A stretch of 64,000 nucleotides of DNA from FEN-1139 sp964396375 (GCA_964396375.1 CAYNEY010000013.1:46303-110302), one strand, 5' to 3'. Counted from the first letter of the stretch, positions 8,180 through 15,981 are shown. The notes: generated by a model from the letters alone, not told the origin. A program made the numbers and translations.

Positions 8180-8896
8180 CTAGAATTTCGGGATGTGAAG
8201 CGTCTTCGAGATCATCGCGCAGCCGCTCACAACATACACGAACACGAGCGGATGCAGGGTGAGACCCAGAAGGTCAACACTGCCCCACGGGATTTCAGTA
8301 CCGATGCTGTCCCGTGCCAAGAGCACTGCCCACAAGCCGACAAGGAGCACACTGCTTGGGATCGGGGTTCCCTCGAAGTAGCGCACTTTGCCTGAACTGT
8401 CGGACAGGTCTGCAGAGGTAACGTTATAACGAGCAAGGCGGCTCAACCCTGCCGCCACGAAGAACAACAGCGCCGCGGCATCCCAGCCGCCGTCCAGGCC
8501 GAGCGCAAAGCCCAGAACGGCAGGGGCCACTCCGAAAGAGATCAGATCGGCAAGGGAGTCGAGCTGGGCACCAAGAGCGCTCTGACGCTTGCGCCAACGT
8601 GCTACCCAGCCATCCAGATAGTCAAACGCGCCAGCCACCGGCAGCAGCACGATTGCTAGCCACACGAGACTCCGGTCGCCATGGGTTAGGTAGCGCAGCA
8701 CCGCCAGGATCGCTCCCATCCCCGCACAGCCATTGGCGAGGGTGATCACGTCCGCCAGCGCAAAATCCCGAATCATCGAGAAGTGCCGAGGCTTCTGCGG
8801 GGGAAAGGGCACGGTAGGCAAGGCGGAGGCACGGTACGCAAGCGGGGACGCCTCGGCCAGCGATTTCGCAACCTGTTGAGCGGCCCGCGGGCCCAT
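8180..8896 (-). CDS. pssA: CDP-diacylglycerol--serine O-phosphatidyltransferase-like CDP-alcohol phosphotransferase
   Basis: A membrane enzyme of the CDP-alcohol phosphotransferase family, probably making phosphatidylserine, the phosphatidylethanolamine precursor. The signature DG-x2-AR-x8-G-x3-D-x3-D is fully present in FDYLDGWVARWRKRQSALG followed by AQLDSLADLISFG. Several hydrophobic helices surround it. The frame gives 238 residues from 8896; the first 40 are Pro/Ala-rich and not family-like, so the internal ATG at 8776 (MIRDFALADVITLAN, 198 residues) is a serious alternative start. Neither has a clear Shine-Dalgarno. It lies 24 nt downstream of the methyltransferase gene, probably in one operon, and is convergent with the Cys-rich lipoprotein, whose stop is only about 20 bp away. 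PssA is chosen over PgsA because of the FxxDxxxDxxSFGVAPA context. Confidence 0.82.
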   Translation of the reverse strand: MGPRAAQQVAKSLAEASPLAYRASALPTVPFPPQKPRHFSMIRDFALADVITLANGCAGMGAILAVLRYLTHGDRSLVWLAIVLLPVAGAFDYLDGWVARWRKRQSALGAQLDSLADLISFGVAPAVLGFALGLDGGWDAAALLFFVAAGLSRLARYNVTSADLSDSSGKVRYFEGTPIPSSVLLVGLWAVLLARDSIGTEIPWGSVDLLGLTLHPLVFVYVVSGCAMISKTLHIPKF

Positions 8897-8920
8897 CTGT
8901 CAGCTGGGGACCAGCCTGAG

Positions 8921-9658
8921 CTACGGGTACCACTCGATGAGGCAAAGCCCCTTCTCCGTTGGCACCTCCTCGACGACCAGGTTGGGCCAACGTAGCTTCC
9001 AGCGGCTGATGACGGCACGCTCATCCTTCCGCGCGGCGTCATCGAGCACGATCAGAGCCCCGGCACGAAGAGCGTCAACGAGGATTGGCAGTGCCGGATA
9101 ACGCGTCTCCGGCCGCCGCTGATGCGCCTGGGGCGGACCATCCACGAACAGAAGGTCGATACCACGGAGATCCGCCAACGCTGAGGGTGCGTAGTACGAA
9201 TGCACCACACCCTCTAGCTCCGTTGGCATGAGTGGCGCGGTTCGCACTTCACAGAATGCACCCAGTCCGTGGCTTGCCACGCGACGCCGCGTACGCTCGG
9301 CATAATCCCGATCGTGGTCGAGCGACACCAGCCTTCCTCCCTCCCCAACCCGCTCCAGCGCGTAACCGATCACCAGGGTAGAAACACCGCTGCCCAGTTC
9401 AACGACCAGGCGAGGACGGCGCGTGACGATCTCGAAGAAGAGAGCCGCCGCAAGGTCGGGGGAGATGGCCCAATTGCGCATCTGAGGCAACGGAAGTCGT
9501 GGCCGCATGGCCGCGGCCAGGGAGATCAGCGCCTCGGTCTGGCATGCATCACTCCCGAGTCGGCGGCGAAGGCAACGAACTTCATGCCGTAGCCAGAGCC
9601 ACATGAAAAACACGCCCGCGAGAACCAGCAGACCGATGAACCACACTTCGTACCGCAT
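8921..9658 (-). CDS. Membrane-anchored class I SAM-dependent methyltransferase
   Basis: A 245-residue protein beginning with one hydrophobic helix (VWFIGLLVLAGVFFMWLWL, residues 5-23) and a basic stop-transfer region, then a soluble Rossmann methyltransferase domain. Motif I is VVELGSGVSTLVIGYAL (about residues 86-102), followed by VSLDHDRDYAE as the acidic SAM-ribose-binding strand and LLFVDGPPQ as the motif IV region. This resembles the Methyltransf_24 group (FkbM/cephalosporin-hydroxylase-like fold). The substrate is unknown. The next gene downstream is pssA, which would fit a membrane lipid or glycan substrate, but that is only context. ATG 9658 is the first in-frame start; upstream lies a 173 bp divergent intergenic region with GTCACC repeats. 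Confidence 0.78.
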   Translation of the reverse strand: MRYEVWFIGLLVLAGVFFMWLWLRHEVRCLRRRLGSDACQTEALISLAAAMRPRLPLPQMRNWAISPDLAAALFFEIVTRRPRLVVELGSGVSTLVIGYALERVGEGGRLVSLDHDRDYAERTRRRVASHGLGAFCEVRTAPLMPTELEGVVHSYYAPSALADLRGIDLLFVDGPPQAHQRRPETRYPALPILVDALRAGALIVLDDAARKDERAVISRWKLRWPNLVVEEVPTEKGLCLIEWYP

Positions 9659-9718
9659 GGTTCCGCGTTAGCACGGTCTCATCTCTGGTCGGTCAACGCA
9701 GTCTCGTGCCATCGACAC

Positions 9719-9787
9719 GTCACCATGTCGTCACCGACAGGTCACCGTGTCACCTCCTCAGCATCGACAACTCTCACAACCGTCACC
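9719..9787 (+). repeat. Clustered GTCACC direct repeats in divergent promoter region
   Basis: GTCACC occurs at 9719, 9730, 9741, 9749 and 9782, between the divergently transcribed methyltransferase (start 9658, minus) and glycosyltransferase (start 9832, plus) genes. The first three copies are exactly 11 bp apart, about one helical turn. This could be an operator for a DNA-binding protein, or simple low-complexity sequence. No matching regulator gene is recognisable next to it. Confidence 0.35.
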
Positions 9788-9831
9788 CCCGTCTCACCAA
9801 GACGCCATCGGGGTTTTCTAGCCTGAGCACT

Positions 9832-10719
9832 ATGGGAAATCACTTGGCTCACCTGCTGTTCAAGCTTGAGTGCCACCTCAATGCCTCAGCCACTCCCTCC
9901 ACCACTCCCGTCGACTTCCACCTGGTGCAGCACTCGTCAACGGCTCGCCACAGCTATCCACTCTTGGTTATCATCACCACCCATCGGCGTGCGCTTCCGT
10001 GCACCCGGCTGCTTCATCAGCTCCGTGAGGCTCTCGATTTTGCGCACCGCGACGCCCACGTGGTGGTCATCAATGATCCTTCCACCCAGGAATACGCGGT
10101 CGTCAGGCGCACTTTGGGCAGTCATTTCCCTCGAGGGCACGAGTTCTTCGAGGCCGGCCGCTTCCTCGGCAAGAGGGGTTTCTGGGCCGTTCACCAGTAC
10201 GCCTTTGACCTCGTGCGCCTGTACCGTCCGGGCTCGGTGCTATTCCTTCAGGACGATGTGGAGTTGGCGCCCCGCTTCTTCGAGCGACTAGACAATGCAT
10301 GGGCTGACGTCAAAGATCCTCGCAAATCCGCCTTGTATTTATGTGCGATGGACAATGACGAGGCAGATGGTCGCTGGATCCGATTCCGGCGGAACCAGGT
10401 CAGCGAGCGAGTGAACGAGACCCGCTGGCTCGATCTGCAGGGATTCTACGCTGTGCCACGCTTCTTCGAGCTACTTCACCACAGAGTGTTCCCTGTTCCA
10501 CTCTCGCGCTGGGCCACAGATCCCGCAAAGAGCAGCGGGGTTGGGGAGCAGCTCACCCGCCGCCTATTCGGCAGGGGTAGCATCTACCAGGTGCGTCACA
10601 CTCTCCTCTTTCATGGGGGATCACCGAGCCTGATGAATCCCGAAGCACGAAGAGCCAGCCCCTTCGACAACCGTCCGTCTTTCCACACAGCACTGTCCGC
10701 ACAAGCCAAATCAGCCTGA
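9832..10719 (+). CDS. Glycosyltransferase-like (GT-A fold) protein
   Basis: A 295-residue cytoplasmic protein. The frame is open from a GTG at 9706, but the first 42 codons read as non-coding His/Ser/Thr-rich sequence, so ATG 9832 is chosen. The core begins with YPLLVIITTHRRALPC, the usual first strand of a nucleotide-sugar-binding GT-A domain. Next come HVVVINDPS and, about residue 138, VLFLQDDVELAPRFFERL, where QDDVE is a DXD-like metal/sugar-nucleotide motif. Later WLDLQGFYAVPRFF and VRHTLLFHGGSPSLMNP resemble acceptor regions. I cannot assign a CAZy family. The downstream CotH-like lipoprotein gene begins 86 nt later on the same strand. Function as a glycosyltransferase is an inference from the motif and fold pattern. 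Confidence 0.6.
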   Translation: MGNHLAHLLFKLECHLNASATPSTTPVDFHLVQHSSTARHSYPLLVIITTHRRALPCTRLLHQLREALDFAHRDAHVVVINDPSTQEYAVVRRTLGSHFPRGHEFFEAGRFLGKRGFWAVHQYAFDLVRLYRPGSVLFLQDDVELAPRFFERLDNAWADVKDPRKSALYLCAMDNDEADGRWIRFRRNQVSERVNETRWLDLQGFYAVPRFFELLHHRVFPVPLSRWATDPAKSSGVGEQLTRRLFGRGSIYQVRHTLLFHGGSPSLMNPEARRASPFDNRPSFHTALSAQAKSA

Positions 10720-10756
10720 GACTGGGCCTTTCGTCTCGGCTTGCTCGACTGGCAAT

Positions 10757-10797
10757 CTCCGTGGTCTACTGAGTCCCGTCCCCTCCGGGACACGGAG
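10757..10797 (+). promoter_or_regulatory. Hairpin that could mask the cotH-like ribosome-binding site
   Basis: CTCCGTG (10757-10763) is complementary to CACGGAG (10791-10797). Inside lies a second perfect stem, GTCCC (10778-10782) with GGGAC (10787-10791), sharing one base with the outer stem. GGAG at 10794-10797 is the Shine-Dalgarno of the gene starting at 10806, so the outer stem would occlude it. This is either translational control or the terminator of the preceding gene read differently. Confidence 0.35.
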
Positions 10798-10805
10798 ACT
10801 GCCTG

Positions 10806-12164
10806 ATGCCATCCCCTCTACTGCCAACTCCGCTGGTTGCTGCTGGTCTCTGGCTCACCTTGGCCTGTAGCTCGACCGACGATACCTCCGCGGACGACCC
10901 CGGCGGACTCGGTGGCGGTCCCATGTCGACCAGCCAAGGGGGTGCGACCGCCGCTGGAGGCCAGTCGAATCTGGAAGATCTGGCGGAGAAGGGCCTCTGC
11001 CGAATCCGGGCCGCCTGTCCGGAGGAGGTGGTGGACGAGCCCAAGCTGCTCTGCGAATTCGAGGTGCGTGATTCCGCGGACACCCTCGTCTATTCGGCCT
11101 CTGCCGGCATCGAGATCCGCGGACGTTCCAGTCAAGAGTTTCCGAAGAAGAACTACGGTCTCGAGCTTCGCACCAGCGATGGCGCAGACAATCCGACCAA
11201 TCTGCTCGGGTTGGGAAGGGATGCAGACTGGATCCTGGATGGGGCCTGGGCCGATCGGTCCTTCATGCGCAATCGGCTGGCCTTTGGGCTCTACCGGGAC
11301 ATCGGAGCCCCCCGGTGGGCTCCCCAAGCACGCTACTGCGAGTTTACTCTGAACAGCGAGCCCCAAGGGATCTACGTACTGCTCGAGAGCATCAAACGAG
11401 ACGATGACCGAGTTGCTCTACCTCTGGACGACGGTAGCGGCAGCACCTTTCTCGTCAAGCAGGATGACCAAGGTGACCTCGATCTCGCCATCAGCTCCGC
11501 CTCTGGTGGTGACACCTGGCAGCTCGTCTATCCGCGAGACCAAGAGGCGACCCCGACTCAGAGGCAGGCCGCTCAGCGCTTTCTGGATCAGCTCGGCGCA
11601 GCACTAACCAACGGTAATTCGACAGAGCTTGGTCACATTCTGGATCCTGCGGCCATGGCCGATTGGCTCCTGCTCGAAGAGTTCAGCCGAAACATCGATG
11701 GATTCAATCTCAGCCTGTTCTTCGCCCGTGTGAACGGAGGACTGGCCTTTGCAATTCCCTGGGACCTCGATCTCAGTTTTGGTCAACCCACAATCCGCAA
11801 CGGAACGAACGAGTCTCCGGAAGGCTGGATCGTGAACCGCACGCCTCTTCTCCGAGGGCTCTCTGCCAACGACGATATCCGCAGCCGTCTCGGCCCCCGC
11901 TGGCGTGAGCTGCGCGCTCTCCACTTCTCGAACCAAGCCATCACCGCGCGACTCGACGGCTACGCTGCCATCCTCGACCCTGCGGCACTCGCCCTCAATT
12001 TCAGCCTGTTCCCCATCCAAGACGTGGACTTCTCCGTGGTCTACCCCCCATACACCTTCTACGACGTGACCAGCCACGCCGAGGAGATGACCCACCTCCG
12101 TACCTGGATCGACCAGCGCTTGGCTTGGCTCGACGCCAACATCGACCTTTACCCAACCGAATAG
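10806..12164 (+). CDS. CotH-like protein kinase-fold lipoprotein
   Basis: A 452-residue lipoprotein of the CotH family. CotH in Bacillus is a spore-coat protein kinase, and bacterial homologues are atypical kinases. ATG 10806 has GGAG 8 nt upstream. The signal peptide ends in lipobox LTLACSS, followed by a Gly/Ser/Thr-rich linker to about residue 60. The CotH core follows: GIEIRGRSSQEFPKKNYGLE, then DADWILDGAWADRSFMRNRL, LYRDIGAPRWAP, GIYVLLESIKRD, and FLVKQDDQGDLDL. The strongly conserved metal-binding end is AFAIPWDLDLSFGQP (DLD). All the motif blocks I expect are present, so the kinase-type active site looks intact. Being lipid-anchored, it would act outside the cytoplasm, so its ATP source and targets are unclear. 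A role in the myxospore or cell surface is speculation. Confidence 0.85.
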   Translation: MPSPLLPTPLVAAGLWLTLACSSTDDTSADDPGGLGGGPMSTSQGGATAAGGQSNLEDLAEKGLCRIRAACPEEVVDEPKLLCEFEVRDSADTLVYSASAGIEIRGRSSQEFPKKNYGLELRTSDGADNPTNLLGLGRDADWILDGAWADRSFMRNRLAFGLYRDIGAPRWAPQARYCEFTLNSEPQGIYVLLESIKRDDDRVALPLDDGSGSTFLVKQDDQGDLDLAISSASGGDTWQLVYPRDQEATPTQRQAAQRFLDQLGAALTNGNSTELGHILDPAAMADWLLLEEFSRNIDGFNLSLFFARVNGGLAFAIPWDLDLSFGQPTIRNGTNESPEGWIVNRTPLLRGLSANDDIRSRLGPRWRELRALHFSNQAITARLDGYAAILDPAALALNFSLFPIQDVDFSVVYPPYTFYDVTSHAEEMTHLRTWIDQRLAWLDANIDLYPTE

Positions 12165-12343
12165 TCTCTTTTATTCTCTTGCTACAGGCGTTCTCCGCGC
12201 CAAAGTCGTGGTTGGTGACTCTTGTCGCGGTCTCAGAGGCGCCGGCCGTGCCGCGTGCAAGCGGGGGGGATCGCGGGATCTCGATGGTCACTCCCACAGC
12301 GGCTTTGATGTCGTCTACCGTGCCTGGTTACCGTCGTGCATAG

Positions 12344-12385
12344 ACCACCGCCCCAGCCCGCGAAGGAGTGGGCTGGGGCGGTGGT
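12344..12385. terminator. Strong bidirectional hairpin between convergent cotH-like and amt genes
   Basis: A perfect 16-bp inverted repeat: ACCACCGCCCCAGCCC (12344-12359), a 10-nt loop, then GGGCTGGGGCGGTGGT (12370-12385). It sits between convergent genes ending at 12164 and 12414. There is no U-tract on either side, so it is probably a bidirectional transcript-end or mRNA-stabilising stem rather than a textbook intrinsic terminator. Confidence 0.7.
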
Positions 12386-12413
12386 GCTTCGCTTCAGGAT
12401 CCTCCTATTCCAC

Positions 12414-13898
12414 TCACGATGACTTGAACTCGGGGTACGCCTCCATGCCGTGCTCGCCGATGTCCAGACCTTCCACCTCTTCCTCTTCCGACACACGAAC
12501 TCCCATCGTCAGCTTGATTAGGTACCAGAACCCGAGGCTGAGTCCGAACGTCACGACCGCGACCAGACCGACTCCGAGCAATTGCGGGGTGAGTTGCTCC
12601 GCTCCACCGCCGAAAAATAGACCCTTTTTCACGACCGCCGCCGAGGGCGCAACACTTGGGTCACCGAACAACCCCACGGCGATGGTGCCGAAGACACCGT
12701 TGACGAGGTGAACCGACAACGCGCCCACCGGATCATCGAGCTTGCGACGGTCGAAGAATAGCACCGCTAGCACGACGATGATACCAGCCACCGCACCGAT
12801 GATGAGCGCGCTCGCAACGCTCACGAAGGCACAGGGAGCAGTGATCGCCACTAGCCCAGCGAGCGTACCATTGACGATCATACTGAGATCGGGCTTACCA
12901 AGCAAGAGCCAGGCGGCCGCTGCGGCCGTGATCGTGGCCGCTGCGGCTGCCACGTTGGTCGTGACGGCGATGTGCGCGATGGAAGCACCATCTGCCGCCA
13001 TGGTACTGCCCGGATTGAAGCCAAACCAGCCGAACCAAAGCACCAGGCCACCGAGTGTCACCGAACTCATGTTGTGCCCAGGGATCGGGATGATTCTGTT
13101 GTCTGCATGGTATTTTCCGCGCCGCGGCCCAAGCACGATGATACCGGCGAGGGCGGCCCAACCACCTACACTGTGCACCACCGTCGAGCCGGCGAAGTCC
13201 AGCATGCCCTTGCTGCCGAGCAAGCCACCACCCCACACCAAATGGCCTACGACAGGATAGATGATGGCGGTGAGGAGCAGAGAGAAGACCAAGAATGACC
13301 CGAACTTGATGCGCTCGGCGACGGCGCCCGAGACGATAGTGGCTGCCGTGCCGCAGAACACGAGTTGAAAGAAGAACTTCGCCCACAGCGGGACCGTTGC
13401 CCAGCTGATCGACCCGTAGACTCCCTGGTAGGCGTCACCCGAGGCGGGGCTATTGTCGAGACCACTCACCATGAAGAGCCCCTCCGTGCCGAAAAATGGG
13501 TTTCCGCTGCCGAACATCAACCCCCAGCCAATCACCAAGAACCCTAGTGTCGAGATGGCGAAGACAATGAAGTTTTTGGTCAGAATGTTCACGCAGTTCT
13601 TGGCCCGCGCCAGACCCGACTCAACCATCGCGAAGCCCAGATTCATGAAGAAGACGAGAAAGGCTGCGACCATCACCCAGATGGTGTCGATCGATACCTT
13701 CAGATTCGCCGTTGCCTCACTGGCCTGCTTGGCCACGGCCAGCGCTTGCTCGAGGCTCGTGGTCGCGGGCTCGGGACTCGCCCCGAGGGCCGTTGATGCC
13801 AGCAGGGTGGTAACACCGAGCATCGACGAGAGGGCAAGGCCTGCCAAGATGGGTCGCTTCGGTCGAAGTGGACTTGGTGAAGTTCTTGATGCGTCCAT
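12414..13898 (-). CDS. amt: Ammonium transporter
   Basis: An Amt/Rh-family ammonium channel in the inner membrane, about 494 residues from ATG 13898. The frame is open to 13994, but the extra codons are not signal-like. Residues 1-45 form a signal peptide (LAGLALSSMLGVTTLLASTALGA), as in long Amt proteins, and are followed by a short Ala/Glu segment. About eleven hydrophobic helices then follow. First pore histidine region: DFAGSTVVHSVGGWAAL. Second: GALSVHLVNGVFGTIAVGLFG. The characteristic helix AFLVFFMNLGFAMVESGLAR opens the transport domain. The C-terminus (FWYLIKLTMGVRVSEEEEVE, then GLDIGEHGMEAYPEF) matches the regulated cytoplasmic tail. No glnK/PII gene lies beside it; instead a tandem-ACT protein is encoded 214 nt upstream on the same strand. 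Confidence 0.95.
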   Translation of the reverse strand: MDASRTSPSPLRPKRPILAGLALSSMLGVTTLLASTALGASPEPATTSLEQALAVAKQASEATANLKVSIDTIWVMVAAFLVFFMNLGFAMVESGLARAKNCVNILTKNFIVFAISTLGFLVIGWGLMFGSGNPFFGTEGLFMVSGLDNSPASGDAYQGVYGSISWATVPLWAKFFFQLVFCGTAATIVSGAVAERIKFGSFLVFSLLLTAIIYPVVGHLVWGGGLLGSKGMLDFAGSTVVHSVGGWAALAGIIVLGPRRGKYHADNRIIPIPGHNMSSVTLGGLVLWFGWFGFNPGSTMAADGASIAHIAVTTNVAAAAATITAAAAAWLLLGKPDLSMIVNGTLAGLVAITAPCAFVSVASALIIGAVAGIIVVLAVLFFDRRKLDDPVGALSVHLVNGVFGTIAVGLFGDPSVAPSAAVVKKGLFFGGGAEQLTPQLLGVGLVAVVTFGLSLGFWYLIKLTMGVRVSEEEEVEGLDIGEHGMEAYPEFKSS

Positions 13899-13989
13899 GC
13901 TCCTCGAATACGGTGTGCCGGATGTCCAGCGGGTTTCACTCACCTTTCCACCGGACACGCCCACGACTTTTCGGACCGAGCCCTGGGCA

Positions 13990-14024
13990 AGCACAAGCTG
14001 TGCTGGCTCCCCGACCGCAGTCGG
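13990..14024 (-). other. Two adjacent hairpins in the amt leader
   Basis: Upstream of amt on the minus strand lie AGCACA/TGTGCT (13990-13995 with 13999-14004, 3-nt loop) and CCGAC/GTCGG (14011-14015 with 14020-14024, 4-nt loop). They fall in the 214-bp gap between the ACT-protein stop and the amt start. They may end the upstream transcript or structure the amt leader; no known riboswitch is recognised. Confidence 0.3.
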
Positions 14025-14112
14025 CTCACCTCACTTGCCTTCCAGCTTCTTCGGTGCAGCAGCGACCAAGCAGGCACATCCACGCCGATCGGACACGCGG
14101 CAGAGTTGGCTT

Positions 14113-14895
14113 TTAGGCGCCGCGCGCGGAACCATCTACGGCACTCACCACCGCGAGTTCGATCTGCATTCGTCGAGCGCCCACCGGACGAGTCCCATCA
14201 AGCTCCAGAAGGTCGAACGTGTCTTTGACCCGCAGCCCCTGAGTGCGTATTCTACAATCGACGATAGTGACACTTTCGGCGTACAGGGCTTCAGTGACGA
14301 CCGCCAACAACCCAGGTCGATCGTTGCTCTCCAGTTCGAGTGTCAACCAGGGCGCATCGTAGGGTTCGAAGAAGCGCACGCTGGTCTCGCTCTGTCCGGG
14401 CGATAGTTCGCGAGGCCACCCTTGACGCACCCGGCTGGCGCGTCCCTGCGGTCGGAGCTCCTCGAGACTGCGGAGGACCGCTTCGACGTCAGAATACCCC
14501 AAGGGCCGAGGGTGCTCACGGAGATCGCCGCGCACCCAGAAGAAGTCAACCGCCTCCAGTGTGCCGGCATCACATCGGCGGGTGTAGGCGTCAGCTCGGG
14601 TGATGTCGCAGTCCTCCAGCATCAAAGCCGCACTGATAGCGGCCAGGAGCCCAGGGGCATCGGGTGCGACCACGCAGAGTCCTGGTCCGAAGGCGTGCGC
14701 GCTCGAGAAGAGGTCAGCGTGGATGGGGCTGTTCCCTCGTGCCTGTACGATCCGCGCGTGCTGCCTAATCGTCGCGGCTCCGAACTCGGACCGATACCGA
14801 CGCGGCATGCTGGCTGCGAACTTCTCCACAGCAAAGGACGTGAGGTCATCGCCTGGACGGGCATCAGGGTGGTCTGAGTGTGCGCGCACGACCAT
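14113..14895 (-). CDS. Tandem ACT-domain protein resembling the GlnD C-terminus
   Basis: A 260-residue protein with two ACT amino-acid-binding domains. ATG 14895 has GGGAGGA about 9 nt upstream. The first ACT domain starts about residue 72 with LCVVAPDAPGLLAAISAALM and continues ITRADAYTRRCDAGTLEAVD. The second is near residue 190: LTLELESNDRPGLLAVVTEA, then VTIVDCRIRTQGLRVKDTFD. The DxPGLLA and KDTFD patterns are those of GlnD, the PII uridylyltransferase/uridylyl-removing enzyme whose ACT pair senses glutamine. The nucleotidyltransferase and HD domains of GlnD are absent, and the 70-residue N-terminus is not recognisable. With amt immediately downstream on the same strand, a nitrogen-status sensor is the best guess. 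Ligand and partner are unknown. Confidence 0.72.
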   Translation of the reverse strand: MVVRAHSDHPDARPGDDLTSFAVEKFAASMPRRYRSEFGAATIRQHARIVQARGNSPIHADLFSSAHAFGPGLCVVAPDAPGLLAAISAALMLEDCDITRADAYTRRCDAGTLEAVDFFWVRGDLREHPRPLGYSDVEAVLRSLEELRPQGRASRVRQGWPRELSPGQSETSVRFFEPYDAPWLTLELESNDRPGLLAVVTEALYAESVTIVDCRIRTQGLRVKDTFDLLELDGTRPVGARRMQIELAVVSAVDGSARGA

Positions 14896-15102
14896 GACGT
14901 GGTTCCTCCCGACACGCTAGGCTCCGCATTCAGAGCCGTTTGGCCTGGATTCGATTCAAGGATCACGGTTGTCAGTGATCGCCAGGTCTCCGCCAGGTTT
15001 CGGCACCGTGATCTCGCTTGGCCGGACTCGCACTACCCCCCGCATCCCACCCCGCCAGGAGATCGGGTGGACAGACGTGGAGACCCTGGCGATAATGCGC
15101 CG

Positions 15103-15924
15103 ATGTCAGCAGGTGGTCCTGAGTACGGCGGATACGGCGGATACGGCGGATACGGCGGATACGGTGGGGCGCCGGGCGGTGCACCAGGGGGTGGCCACCA
15201 CAACCAGCCTCCTCCCCCCCCACTTCGTGACACTCCGTGGTCACCAGCTGATGCCATCAAGTTCGGCGTGGACGCGCTCCGCCGGGACTACGTTGGCATC
15301 GCTGTGCCAATCGTGGTGGCCAGCGTGGTTCTGATCGCCATTTCCGCGGTGGTTGGCCTGGTGATGGGCATCGTGCAGGGCTTCCTCGTGAACGTGTTCG
15401 CCAACTCCGGGCTGGTAGGTGGACTGTTCACAGCTCTGCTCGAGGTTGCAACGCGCATCCTCAGCCAAGCGGTCAGTATGGTGCTTCAGGCCTTCGTGCT
15501 AGGCGGTCTGATCGACTTCGCACTTCAGGTTGTACGCGGGGGGCGGCCACCTCTCGAGACGGTGTTTCAGGGGGGGCGTTTCTTCGTTCCGATGCTCATC
15601 GGCCAACTGCTGGTCAGTCTGGTGGTGTTCGTGGGCTTCCTGCTTCTGATCGTTCCAGGCCTAGTCGCTGCTTTGGGCCTTTTGTTCTGGTCCTACGTGA
15701 TCGTCGACAAGAACCTGGGTCCGGTCGAGGCGCTTCGCGTGAGCTGGCAGCTCACAACGGGACACAAATCCAACCTGTTCGTGTTCGGCCTGCTGGCGGT
15801 GTTGGTGTGCCTGGCGGGATTGATGGCTTGTTGCGTTGGGGTGCTGGCCGGCTCCGCGCCGGTTCTCACACTGGCTTCTGCCTGGATCTACGCCCGACTC
15901 AACGGTGAGACTCCTCGTCTCTAG
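15103..15924 (+). CDS. Integral membrane protein with Gly/Tyr-repeat N-terminus
   Basis: A 273-residue protein from ATG 15103; the frame runs back to 14878, but those codons overlap the upstream promoter region and look non-coding. The N-terminus (residues 4-45) is EYGGYGGYGGYGGYGG then GAPGGAPGG and a Pro run, encoded by a 9-bp tandem repeat. After DTPWSPADAIKFGVDALRRD come five or six transmembrane segments (for example AVPIVVASVVLIAISAVVGL and LVVFVGFLLLIVPGLVAALGL). The segment SYVIVDKNLGPVEALRVSWQ recalls the DUF975/YciC-like integral membrane group, where a conserved middle loop is followed by W and TxG. Function is unknown. The SctV gene begins 57 nt after it on the same strand, so the two are probably co-transcribed. 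Confidence 0.72.
   Translation: MSAGGPEYGGYGGYGGYGGYGGAPGGAPGGGHHNQPPPPPLRDTPWSPADAIKFGVDALRRDYVGIAVPIVVASVVLIAISAVVGLVMGIVQGFLVNVFANSGLVGGLFTALLEVATRILSQAVSMVLQAFVLGGLIDFALQVVRGGRPPLETVFQGGRFFVPMLIGQLLVSLVVFVGFLLLIVPGLVAALGLLFWSYVIVDKNLGPVEALRVSWQLTTGHKSNLFVFGLLAVLVCLAGLMACCVGVLAGSAPVLTLASAWIYARLNGETPRL
15124..15168 (+). repeat. 9-bp tandem repeat (TACGGCGGA), about five copies, inside a coding sequence
   Basis: Four perfect TACGGCGGA units starting at 15124, 15133, 15142 and 15151, plus a fifth variant unit (TACGGTGGG) at 15160. They encode the Tyr-Gly-Gly repeats of the membrane protein at 15103. Because the unit is a multiple of three, copy-number change would alter length without breaking the frame. 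Confidence 0.9.
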
Positions 15925-15981
15925 CCAGACCGAACGGCAGGCTTGAACTGGGTTACGGGGACCACTAAGGTCGTGACCACC

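Noticed and set aside
13899..13994. 32-codon upstream extension of Amt
   Set aside because: The extra residues are not signal-like, and a typical signal peptide begins at ATG 13898; a GTG within the extension is the only alternative.
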